Source: an uncultured Eubacteriales bacterium
Lineage (GTDB): Bacteria; Bacillota; Clostridia; Peptostreptococcales; Anaerovoracaceae
NCBI GenBank assembly: GCA_902803725.1
Contig: CADCRD010000061.1
Coordinates: forward strand, 1-7,359
Direction: 5' to 3'
Length of the DNA: 7,359 nucleotides
Below, piece after piece: positions 1-5,762 of this stretch (positions are counted from its first letter, which is position 1; every line of letters begins with the position of its first letter). Position numbers and translations under genes: made by a program. Under the pieces are notes generated by a model. The model was not told the origin of the DNA. It did no database searches and was given only the letters and a program-made list of their open reading frames with translations.

Positions 1-3
1 AAA

Positions 4-1017
4 ATGGCAGTAAAAGTTGGTATCAGTGGTTTCGGAAGAATCAGCAGAGTCGTTATCCGCGCAGCAGTCGGTGATCCGGATGTCGACATCGTAGCGATCA
101 ACAAACGTAACGCAAACCTGGAGTATATGAAATATATGCTCAAATATGATTCCACATTCGGAAGATTTCCGGCTGAACTGGACATCTACGAAGATGGACT
201 GGTGATCGACGGAAAGAAGATACCTGTTCTCAGTGAAGGTGAAGCTAAAGATATTCCGTGGGCAGACTACGGTGCAGAATACATCATTGAAGGAACAGGA
301 GCTTATCTGACAGCAGAAAAAGCTATGGATCACATTGCCGCAGGCGCTAAAAAAGTCATCATGTCAGCCCCGGCAAAGGATGACACTCCGACATTCGTAA
401 TGGGCGTTAACCATGATAAATACACCAGCGATATGCAGATCGTTTCCAACGCCAGCTGCACAACTAACTGCCTGGCACCAATGGCAAAGGTGATCTTTGA
501 TAAATTCGGCATCAAACAGGGTCTCATGGCTACGATCCATGCATCCACTTCAAAGCAGCATGTTGTTGACTCTCGTTCTGAAAAAGACTGGAGAACAGGC
601 CGCAGCGTATATGGAAATATCATTCCTTCAACAACTGGAGCAGCAAAAGCAGTAGGTCTCGTCATTCCTGAACTGGCAGGAAAGATGACAGGCATCTCAT
701 ACAGGATCCCGGCTGCAGATGTTTCACTGGTGGACCTTAACGTTGAAACAGAAAAAGCCACATCGATCGAAGAGATCCGTGAAGCTATGAAAGAAGCTGC
801 CGAAGGTCCGATGAAGGGCATCCTCGAATTCACAGATGAAGAGGTCACATCTATCGACTTCCTTGCAGATCCGCATACATCTGTATTTGATTCTGTTCAG
901 AGCCTTGAACTGTCAGATCATCTCTTTAAGATCGTTGGATACTATGACAACGAATTCGGCTATTCCAACAAACTGCTTGAGCTTGCTAAACACATGAACA
1001 AAGTGGACAACGAATAG
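4..1017 (+). CDS. gap: Glyceraldehyde-3-phosphate dehydrogenase, phosphorylating (GAPDH)
   Basis: Oxidises glyceraldehyde 3-phosphate with phosphate to 1,3-bisphosphoglycerate, the redox step of cytosolic glycolysis. The protein has 337 residues, the usual length, and resembles the E. coli GapA/eukaryotic branch. Seen: an N-terminal Rossmann motif GFGRIS (9-14), the active-site segment SNASCTTNC with catalytic Cys152, His179 as the general base, Thr182 and Arg234 in the phosphate sites, and the C-terminal YDNEFGYSN segment (314-322). The start is the first Met, which fits the family N-terminus; its ribosome binding site lies outside the window. Odd points: the third glycine of GxGxxG is Ser14, the adenosine-ribose Asp of NAD enzymes is Lys34 followed by Arg35, and the position of Pro188 in NAD enzymes holds Arg191. 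These suggest NADP use (inference). First gene of the visible pgk-tpiA-eno cluster; ends with tandem stops TAG TAA. Confidence 0.97.
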   Translation: MAVKVGISGFGRISRVVIRAAVGDPDVDIVAINKRNANLEYMKYMLKYDSTFGRFPAELDIYEDGLVIDGKKIPVLSEGEAKDIPWADYGAEYIIEGTGAYLTAEKAMDHIAAGAKKVIMSAPAKDDTPTFVMGVNHDKYTSDMQIVSNASCTTNCLAPMAKVIFDKFGIKQGLMATIHASTSKQHVVDSRSEKDWRTGRSVYGNIIPSTTGAAKAVGLVIPELAGKMTGISYRIPAADVSLVDLNVETEKATSIEEIREAMKEAAEGPMKGILEFTDEEVTSIDFLADPHTSVFDSVQSLELSDHLFKIVGYYDNEFGYSNKLLELAKHMNKVDNE

Positions 1018-1031
1018 TAATTGTCTTATAA

Positions 1032-1066
1032 GCGGATTGCCTTAACGGGCAATTCGCATTATTTAT
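1032..1066 (+). terminator. Hairpin after gap, probable weak terminator or attenuator
   Basis: A 10-bp stem (1032-1041 with 1048-1057, one G-U pair) encloses a 6-nt loop and is followed by ATTATTTAT. The tail is T-rich but not a clean T run, so termination may be partial. It lies 14 bp after the gap stop and about 100 bp before pgk, so it could lower pgk-tpiA-eno expression relative to gap, or serve as an mRNA processing or stability element. Confidence 0.55.
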
Positions 1067-1156
1067 ATCAGGCGCATGTTAAAGAACAAATGCAGCAGCG
1101 TTGATAAATCTGCAGAAACAGTTATTAGATAGAATATATTTATTTAAGAGGATACA

Positions 1157-2341
1157 ATGAAAAAAACAGTAAAAGATATTGAAGTAAAGGGAAAGAAAGT
1201 CCTTGTAAGATGCGATTTCAACGTTCCCATGCAGGACGGAAAAATCACTGATGATGTAAGGATCAGAGCGGCTCTGCCGACGATCGAGTATCTGAAGGAA
1301 AATGGTGCGCAGCTGATCCTCATGAGTCACATGGGAAGACCGAAGGGCGAACCGAAAAAGGAATTCACTCTGGCACCTGTTGCGCAAAGACTTGCAGAAC
1401 TGCTGGGATGCGAAGTTAAATTTGCTCAGTCAGATGTTGTTGTTGACGATTCTGTCAAAGCAATTGTCAGCGAAATGACTGACGGAGATATAGTTCTTCT
1501 TGAAAATACAAGATATCGCAAGGAAGAAACAAATAACGAAGAACCGTTCACGGGGCAGCTTGCTTCCCTGGGAGAAATCTTTGTAAATGATGCATTTGGC
1601 ACTGCTCACAGAGCACACTGCTCTACGGCAGGACTTGCTGCCTATATGCCGGCTGTTTCAGGATTTCTGATAGAAAAAGAACTGAAATTCCTGGGTGATG
1701 CAGTTGAAGATCCGGCTCGTCCGTTCCTCGCTATCATGGGCGGATCGAAGGTGTCTGACAAGATAAAAGTTATCGATAATCTGCTGGATAAGGTGGATGC
1801 GCTGATCATCGGCGGAGGCATGGCTTATACATTTTACAAGGCCATGGGCTATGAGATCGGCAAATCAATTCTTGATGAAAACGGGATCGAACTGGCCAGT
1901 CAGCTGATGGAAAAGGCCAATGACAACGGTGTGGAACTCCTGATCCCGGTCGATACAGTTTGCGCGACAGAATTCGATAACGATGCAGAAAGCCATACTT
2001 TCAGATCCAGCCAGATACCTCCTCACATGATGGGTATGGATATAGGGCCTGACACACAGAAGGCATTTGCAGAAGAAATAAAAAATGCAAAAACAATCGT
2101 CTGGAACGGACCTATGGGTGTTTTCGAAATGCCGAATTTCGCTAAGGGAACTAATGCAGTTGCCCGGGCTATGGCAGAGGCTGATGCTGTAACTATTATC
2201 GGCGGCGGCGATTCAGCTGCAGCTGTTGAACAGGCAGGTCTTGCAGATAAGATGACACACATCTCGACAGGCGGCGGCGCTTCACTGGAATTCCTTGAAG
2301 GCAAGGAACTGCCGGGTGTAGCTTGCCTCGAAGATAAATAG
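1157..2341 (+). CDS. pgk: Phosphoglycerate kinase
   Basis: Transfers the acyl phosphate of 1,3-bisphosphoglycerate to ADP, giving 3-phosphoglycerate and ATP in the cytosol. The 394 residues match bacterial PGK length. The N-domain substrate basic patch is visible: RCDFNVP (18-24), Arg35, SHMGRP (57-62) and LLENTRY (114-120). The C-domain nucleotide site shows GGSKVSDK (195-202), WNGPMGVFE (316-324), the GGGDSAAA loop (348-355) and STGGGASLE (370-378). The start is supported by AAGAGG at 1146-1151, five bases upstream, and by the family N-terminus. It lies 139 bp after gap, with the gap hairpin between. I see only weak promoter-like matches there (TTGATA at 1101-1106 without a good -10), so read-through from gap is the simplest view. 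Like gap, it ends in tandem TAG TAA stops. No missing key residue seen. Confidence 0.98.
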   Translation: MKKTVKDIEVKGKKVLVRCDFNVPMQDGKITDDVRIRAALPTIEYLKENGAQLILMSHMGRPKGEPKKEFTLAPVAQRLAELLGCEVKFAQSDVVVDDSVKAIVSEMTDGDIVLLENTRYRKEETNNEEPFTGQLASLGEIFVNDAFGTAHRAHCSTAGLAAYMPAVSGFLIEKELKFLGDAVEDPARPFLAIMGGSKVSDKIKVIDNLLDKVDALIIGGGMAYTFYKAMGYEIGKSILDENGIELASQLMEKANDNGVELLIPVDTVCATEFDNDAESHTFRSSQIPPHMMGMDIGPDTQKAFAEEIKNAKTIVWNGPMGVFEMPNFAKGTNAVARAMAEADAVTIIGGGDSAAAVEQAGLADKMTHISTGGGASLEFLEGKELPGVACLEDK

Positions 2342-2365
2342 TAAATGAAAAGAGGGAAAATGAAA

Positions 2366-3112
2366 ATGAGAAAACCGTTTATTGCAGGCAACTGGAAGAT
2401 GAATATGTCCAGAGCCGAGGCAGAAGAGTTTGCGGCAAAGCTTAAAGAATTATACAAGGACACAGAAGTTAAGACAGCGATCTGTGCACCTTTCGTTCAT
2501 CTTGAAAGACTGGCTGAGGCGTTTAAAGGGACCGGGATCGGTGTTGGCGCACAGAATTGTCACTTTGAGGATTCCGGAGCATTCACAGGAGAGATATCAG
2601 TGCCAATGCTGGAAGAAATCGGAATAGATTACTGCATCATCGGTCACTCCGAAAGACGCGAGTACAATAACGAAACTGATGAGACATGCAACAAAAAACT
2701 AAAGAGACTGTTCGCATCATCGATACTGCCGATCCTTTGCGTAGGTGAAACACTTGAGCAGAGAGACGCCGGCAGAGAAAAGGAAGTCGTTGCAGCACAG
2801 GTCAAGGCAGATCTTGATGGACTTTCGGCAGAAAACGTCAGCAAGCTGACTATCGCTTATGAACCGATCTGGGCCATCGGGACAGGACGTACGGCCAGTC
2901 CGGAGCAGGCAGAGGAAATGTGCAAGGCTATACGCGACATCATAGCTGATATGTATGATGACGGTGTTGCATGCGAAGTCACGATACAGTATGGCGGCAG
3001 CATGAAGCCGGCTAATGCGACAGAGCTGATGAACATGGAAGATATAGACGGCGGCCTTATCGGCGGAGCCAGCCTCAAAGCAGAGGACTTTATTCAGATC
3101 ATTGATTTTTAA
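2366..3112 (+). CDS. tpiA: Triose-phosphate isomerase
   Basis: Interconverts dihydroxyacetone phosphate and glyceraldehyde 3-phosphate; a cytosolic TIM barrel. From the chosen start it has 248 residues, typical of the family. Catalytic residues are in place: Lys11 in AGNWKMN, His94 in IGHSERR, and Glu166 in AYEPIWAIGTG. The phosphate-binding loops YGGSMKP and GLIGGASL are at about 209-236. In-frame ATGs also occur at 2345 and 2360. I prefer 2366 because the protein then begins MRKPFIAGNWKMN as in the family, and the GAGG core at 2352-2355 is 10 bases upstream; from 2360 the spacing is only 4 bases, and 2345 lies before the binding site. It follows pgk by 24 bp and is almost certainly co-transcribed with it. 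Identity is certain; only the start is open. Confidence 0.97.
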   Translation: MRKPFIAGNWKMNMSRAEAEEFAAKLKELYKDTEVKTAICAPFVHLERLAEAFKGTGIGVGAQNCHFEDSGAFTGEISVPMLEEIGIDYCIIGHSERREYNNETDETCNKKLKRLFASSILPILCVGETLEQRDAGREKEVVAAQVKADLDGLSAENVSKLTIAYEPIWAIGTGRTASPEQAEEMCKAIRDIIADMYDDGVACEVTIQYGGSMKPANATELMNMEDIDGGLIGGASLKAEDFIQIIDF

Positions 3113-3196
3113 AGATCAGGCTGAGACAGTCATTGATCACTGAAAAATAAAAATGTTAAAGCAAAGAAAAAAGTTATAAACAGAGGAGACAAGTAA

Positions 3197-4495
3197 ATGG
3201 AAATGGTTTATATTGAAGATATTCTGGCACGTGAAGTGCTGGATTCACGCGGCAATCCGACAGTTGAAGTTGAAGTACTGCTGACAGACGGAGCATGCGG
3301 ACGTGCTATCGTTCCCAGCGGCGCATCGACGGGTGTACACGAAGCTGTGGAATTGCGTGACGGTGACAAGGACAGATATCTGGGCAAAGGCGTACTCAAG
3401 GCTGTAGAAAACGTGAATGATATCATCGCACCGCATCTTATCGACTTTGATCCGTTCGATCAGGTAGGTCTTGATAAGGCTCTGATCGCTCTGGACGGAA
3501 CAGAGAACAAGGGTAAGCTCGGCGCAAACGCTATTCTGGGTGTGTCAATGGCAAATGCCATCGCAGCTGCTGAGTCCCTGGGACTGCCGCTGTTCAAATA
3601 TCTTGGCGGCGTGAACGGCAAGACTCTGCCGACACCGATGATGAATATCCTCAACGGCGGATCGCACGCTGACAATACTGTTGACATACAGGAATTCATG
3701 ATCATGCCGGCAGGAGCACCGACTTTCAGAGAGGCACTGAGAATGGGTGCTGAGACATTCCACGCTCTGAAGAGTGTCCTGAAAGATAAGGGCATGAACA
3801 CGGCCGTAGGTGATGAAGGCGGATTCGCACCAAACCTGTCTACAAACGAAGAAGCTATCCAGGTCATCATAGAAGCTATCGAAAAGGCCGGATATAAACC
3901 GGGTGAAGATATCTTCATCGCTATGGACGCTGCCAGCTCAGAATTCTATGATGCAGAGAATAAAATTTACGACCTTAAGGGAGAAGGAGTCAAGAGAACA
4001 GCTGAAGAAATGGTTGAGTACTGGAGAATGCTGCTCGACAAATATCCGATCATCTCTCTGGAAGACGGACTTGCTGAAGATGACTGGGAAGGCTGGGCTC
4101 TGCTCACTAAAGAACTCGGTGACAGACTGCAGCTCGTCGGTGACGACCTGTTCGTAACAAACACAAAGAGACTGGCTGACGGTATCGAGAAGGGCGTTGG
4201 AAACTCCATCCTCATCAAAGTAAACCAGATCGGTACTCTGACAGAGACTTTCGATGCTATCGAGATGGCTAAGAAGGCAGGATATACTGCAGTAGTTTCC
4301 CACCGTTCGGGTGAGACAGAAGATACGACGATCGCAGACATCGTTGTCGGACTGAATGCAGGACAGATCAAGACAGGTTCACTCTCAAGAACTGACCGTA
4401 TCGCAAAATACAACCAGCTCCTGAGAATAGAAGAAGCTCTTGATGATACAGCGATCTATGCAGGAATGGATGCATTTTATAACCTGAAAAAATAA
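3197..4495 (+). CDS. eno: Enolase (phosphopyruvate hydratase)
   Basis: Dehydrates 2-phosphoglycerate to phosphoenolpyruvate in the cytosol, using Mg2+. The 432 residues match the bacterial length. N-terminal cap domain: AREVLDSRGNPTVEVEV (11-27) and the mobile loop SGASTGVHEA (41-50). Barrel domain: SHADN (156-160), catalytic Glu207 in GDEGGFAP, Mg ligands Asp244, Glu289 and Asp316, the catalytic base Lys341 in the signature ILIKVNQIGT, and the SHRSGETED loop (368-376). An ATG at 3203 is also in frame, but AGAGGAG at 3182-3188 is 8 bases from 3197 and 14 from 3203, so 3197 is chosen. An 84-bp A-rich gap separates it from tpiA; no convincing promoter or terminator is seen there, so it probably belongs to the same transcript. 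Phosphoglycerate mutase is absent between tpiA and eno. The strong hairpin at 4541-4568 ends the unit. Confidence 0.98.
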   Translation: MEMVYIEDILAREVLDSRGNPTVEVEVLLTDGACGRAIVPSGASTGVHEAVELRDGDKDRYLGKGVLKAVENVNDIIAPHLIDFDPFDQVGLDKALIALDGTENKGKLGANAILGVSMANAIAAAESLGLPLFKYLGGVNGKTLPTPMMNILNGGSHADNTVDIQEFMIMPAGAPTFREALRMGAETFHALKSVLKDKGMNTAVGDEGGFAPNLSTNEEAIQVIIEAIEKAGYKPGEDIFIAMDAASSEFYDAENKIYDLKGEGVKRTAEEMVEYWRMLLDKYPIISLEDGLAEDDWEGWALLTKELGDRLQLVGDDLFVTNTKRLADGIEKGVGNSILIKVNQIGTLTETFDAIEMAKKAGYTAVVSHRSGETEDTTIADIVVGLNAGQIKTGSLSRTDRIAKYNQLLRIEEALDDTAIYAGMDAFYNLKK

Positions 4496-4540
4496 GAATA
4501 TTACGGTACAGCAACAGGCTGGACTTCAATATCAAAGCAG

Positions 4541-4568
4541 CAAAAGACCGGAGTGATCCGGTCTTTTG
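4541..4568. terminator. Bidirectional rho-independent terminator between eno and panB
   Basis: A perfect 11-bp stem (4541-4551 with 4558-4568) surrounds the 6-nt loop AGTGAT. The stem has a GC-rich top (GACCGG/CCGGTC) and an A-tract at the foot of the left arm facing a T-tract at the foot of the right arm, so a U-rich 3' side forms on both strands. It lies 45 bp after the eno stop and 33 bp after the panB stop on the opposite strand, the expected place for a shared terminator of convergent genes. Confidence 0.92.
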
Positions 4569-4601
4569 TTATTGTGTTTATTATATTAACTGATTTATCG
4601 C

Positions 4602-5429
4602 TTAGCCGTTGATATCAACTTTTTTGTTGAATGAATAATCTTCTGTCGGGAAAGCGCCTTCTTCTGTTTCTGTGTGGAATTCGTTGAGTGCTTTGACCAT
4701 TTCCTCGCGGAGTTTAGCGTAGAGCTTTACGAATTTAGGCTTGAAGTTGCCGTACATTCCGAGAAGATCCTGAGTTACGAGTACCTGGCAGTCTACATCC
4801 GGACCCGCGCCGATCCCCATGATCGGAATGCTTACGGCCTCTGTTACAGCTTTGGCCACTACTGCCGGCACGCATTCCAGAACGATGCCGAAACAGCCTG
4901 CTGCTTCGAGAGCTTTTGCATCTTCGATCAGCTGACGTGCTGATTCAGGAGTGCCGCCCTGGACTTTGAATCCGCCCAGAGATGTCGTAGTCTGCGGTGT
5001 CAGTCCGATGTGCCCGCAGACAGGTATGCCTGCATTTATAATGGCTTTGATCAGTTCTGCATATTTGGCGCCGCCTTCCAGCTTGATGGCGTCACAGCCT
5101 GTCTCTTTCATGAGACGTGTGCAGTTGTGAATGGCCTGCTGGGTGCTTTCGTTATAGCTGCCAAACGGCATGTCGCCGATAATGTAGGTGTCCGGTGCCC
5201 CTTTAACAACTGACTTTGTGTGATGGATCATATCCTCCATAGTTACAGCTTCAGTGCCGTCATATCCCAGCATGATCATTCCCAGTGAGTCTCCTACGAG
5301 GATGACTTCTGTTTCGCTGTCATTTATGATAGAAGCCATTGTGTAATCATATGCTGTAACGTAGGTGAATTTTCTGCCTTCCTCTTTGTACTTTTTGAAG
5401 TCAAGGATAGACATTTTCTTTTTTGCCAT
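4602..5429 (-). CDS. panB: 3-methyl-2-oxobutanoate hydroxymethyltransferase (ketopantoate hydroxymethyltransferase)
   Basis: Adds a hydroxymethyl group from 5,10-methylene-tetrahydrofolate to 2-oxoisovalerate, giving ketopantoate, the first committed step to pantothenate and CoA; cytosolic. The 275 residues match the family. The barrel shows TAYDY (25-29), VGDSLGM with Mg ligand Asp47 and GYDGTEAVTMEDM (55-67), GDMPFGSY with Asp86, KLEGG with Glu118, HIGLTPQ (140-146), LECVP with catalytic Glu185, and GIGAG (205-209). The start has AAGGAG (plus-strand 5439-5444 complement) 9 bases upstream; a later Met6 is possible but lacks this spacing. Unlike many bacteria, panC and panD are not adjacent. 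It is convergent with eno and divergent from ilvE, whose product makes its substrate 2-oxoisovalerate. Two upstream promoters and overlapping inverted repeats suggest repression control. Confidence 0.96.
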   Translation of the reverse strand: MAKKKMSILDFKKYKEEGRKFTYVTAYDYTMASIINDSETEVILVGDSLGMIMLGYDGTEAVTMEDMIHHTKSVVKGAPDTYIIGDMPFGSYNESTQQAIHNCTRLMKETGCDAIKLEGGAKYAELIKAIINAGIPVCGHIGLTPQTTTSLGGFKVQGGTPESARQLIEDAKALEAAGCFGIVLECVPAVVAKAVTEAVSIPIMGIGAGPDVDCQVLVTQDLLGMYGNFKPKFVKLYAKLREEMVKALNEFHTETEEGAFPTEDYSFNKKVDING

Positions 5430-5470
5430 TTTTCTGGTCTCCTTTCAAAACTACCTTCATAAAAATGTAA

Positions 5471-5489
5471 AGTGTTATCTGTAAACACT
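5471..5489. promoter_or_regulatory. Operator-like inverted repeat at the panB P1 start site
   Basis: AGTGTT (5471-5476) and AACACT (5484-5489) form a perfect 6-bp inverted repeat around 7 bases. It directly abuts the P1 -10 on its downstream side and covers the predicted start, a classic repressor position. The right part contains TGTAAACA (5480-5487), repeated at 5512-5519. The regulator is not identifiable from the sequence. Confidence 0.55.
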
Positions 5490-5517
5490 ATTATATAGAT
5501 GTTTTCATAAATGTAAA
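5490..5517 (-). promoter_or_regulatory. panB promoter P1 (proximal, sigma-A type)
   Basis: On the - strand, TTTACA (5512-5517, 5/6 match to the -35 consensus) is followed after 16 bases by a perfect TATAAT (5490-5495). Transcription would start near 5483, leaving a leader of about 54 nt before panB. An inverted repeat lies over the predicted start and another over the -35. Confidence 0.72.
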
Positions 5518-5519
5518 CA
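5500..5519. promoter_or_regulatory. Inverted repeat overlapping the panB P1 -35
   Basis: TGTTTTCAT (5500-5508) and ATGTAAACA (5511-5519) pair in 8 of 9 positions around a 2-bp centre. The right arm contains the -35 hexamer of P1. Its TGTAAACA octamer is the same as that at 5480-5487, 32 bp (about three helical turns) away, so one regulator might contact both on the same DNA face (inference). Confidence 0.45.
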
Positions 5520-5557
5520 AGTAAAAAGATATGAAAACGAAGCTTGATACAGTTCTC

Positions 5558-5585
5558 ATTATAAGAGAGCAGATTTGAATGTAAA
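5558..5585 (-). promoter_or_regulatory. panB promoter P2 (distal, sigma-A type)
   Basis: On the - strand, TTTACA (5580-5585) is followed after 16 bases by TATAAT (5558-5563), the same hexamers and spacing as P1, 68 bp further from the gene. The -10 lies inside a short inverted repeat TCTC-N7-GAGA. Transcription would start near 5551 and read through P1 and its inverted repeats before panB. Confidence 0.6.
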
Positions 5586-5650
5586 ACGAAAAAAATTCAA
5601 GCCGGCAATATCGTTTGTTCAAACAATAATGTGCCTTGAATGTTTGTTCA
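5575..5650. repeat. Short direct and inverted repeats upstream of the ilvE promoter
   Basis: GTTTGTTCA occurs at 5613-5621 and 5642-5650 (29 bp apart), and TTGAATGT at 5575-5582 and 5636-5643. Inverted pairs also exist: TTGAAT (5575-5580) with ATTCAA (5595-5600), GTTTG-TT-CAAAC (5613-5624), and CAAACA (5620-5625) with TGTTTG (5641-5646). The last two share bases and exclude each other as hairpins. They may be binding sites for an ilvE regulator; some chance matches are expected in A/T-rich DNA. Confidence 0.4.
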
Positions 5651-5672
5651 TAACAGAAAGAATTATATTTTC

Positions 5673-5700
5673 TTTACTTTAAAAATTACAGTAGTATATT
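5673..5700 (+). promoter_or_regulatory. Candidate ilvE promoter
   Basis: TTTACT (5673-5678, 4/6 match) is followed after 16 bases by TATATT (5695-5700, 5/6 match), giving a start near 5707 and a leader of about 56 nt. A 6-7-6 inverted repeat, AAAGAA-N7-TTCTTT (5657-5675), overlaps the -35. Within the leader, AATGT (5713-5717) and ACATT (5726-5730) could form a small hairpin. Confidence 0.5.
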
Positions 5701-5762
5701 AAAAACATAAATAATGTGATGAATGACATTTTTAAAAAGTTACACTTCAGGAGGTTGATAGA

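Larger units (their letters stand above)
5430..5762. promoter_or_regulatory. Divergent control region between panB and ilvE
   Basis: A 333-bp A/T-rich region with no coding potential that I can support on either strand. The panB-proximal part (5439-5585) holds the panB ribosome binding site, two panB promoters and two inverted repeats. The ilvE-proximal part (5575-5760) holds direct repeats of GTTTGTTCA and TTGAATGT, several short inverted repeats, a candidate ilvE promoter and the ilvE ribosome binding site. No T-box antiterminator (the GGTGGnACCGCG core) and no recognisable riboswitch was found, although ilv genes in Firmicutes often have a T-box leader. Confidence 0.75.

Noticed and set aside
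330..848. Long open frame on the - strand inside gap
   Set aside because: It is antisense to a fully conserved GAPDH, its translation resembles no family, and no ribosome binding site supports it.
1101..1135. Promoter upstream of pgk (TTGATA and TAGAAT)
   Set aside because: The two hexamers are 23 bases apart, and no alternative pairing gives good matches on both sides.
3114..3138. GATCA/TGATC inverted repeat after tpiA as a terminator
   Set aside because: The stem is only 5 bp around a 15-nt loop and is followed by A-rich, not T-rich, sequence.
3175..3180. TATAAA as a -10 box for a separate eno promoter
   Set aside because: No acceptable -35 lies 15-18 bases upstream, and the start would fall in the eno ribosome binding site.
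5664..5690. CodY-type operator near the ilvE promoter
   Set aside because: The best alignment to AATTTTCWGAAAATT keeps only about 10 of 15 positions, which is common by chance in A/T-rich DNA.
5430..5762. T-box or other riboswitch leader before ilvE
   Set aside because: The T-box core is absent, no terminator hairpin with a T run precedes ilvE, and the leader from the best promoter is only about 56 nt.
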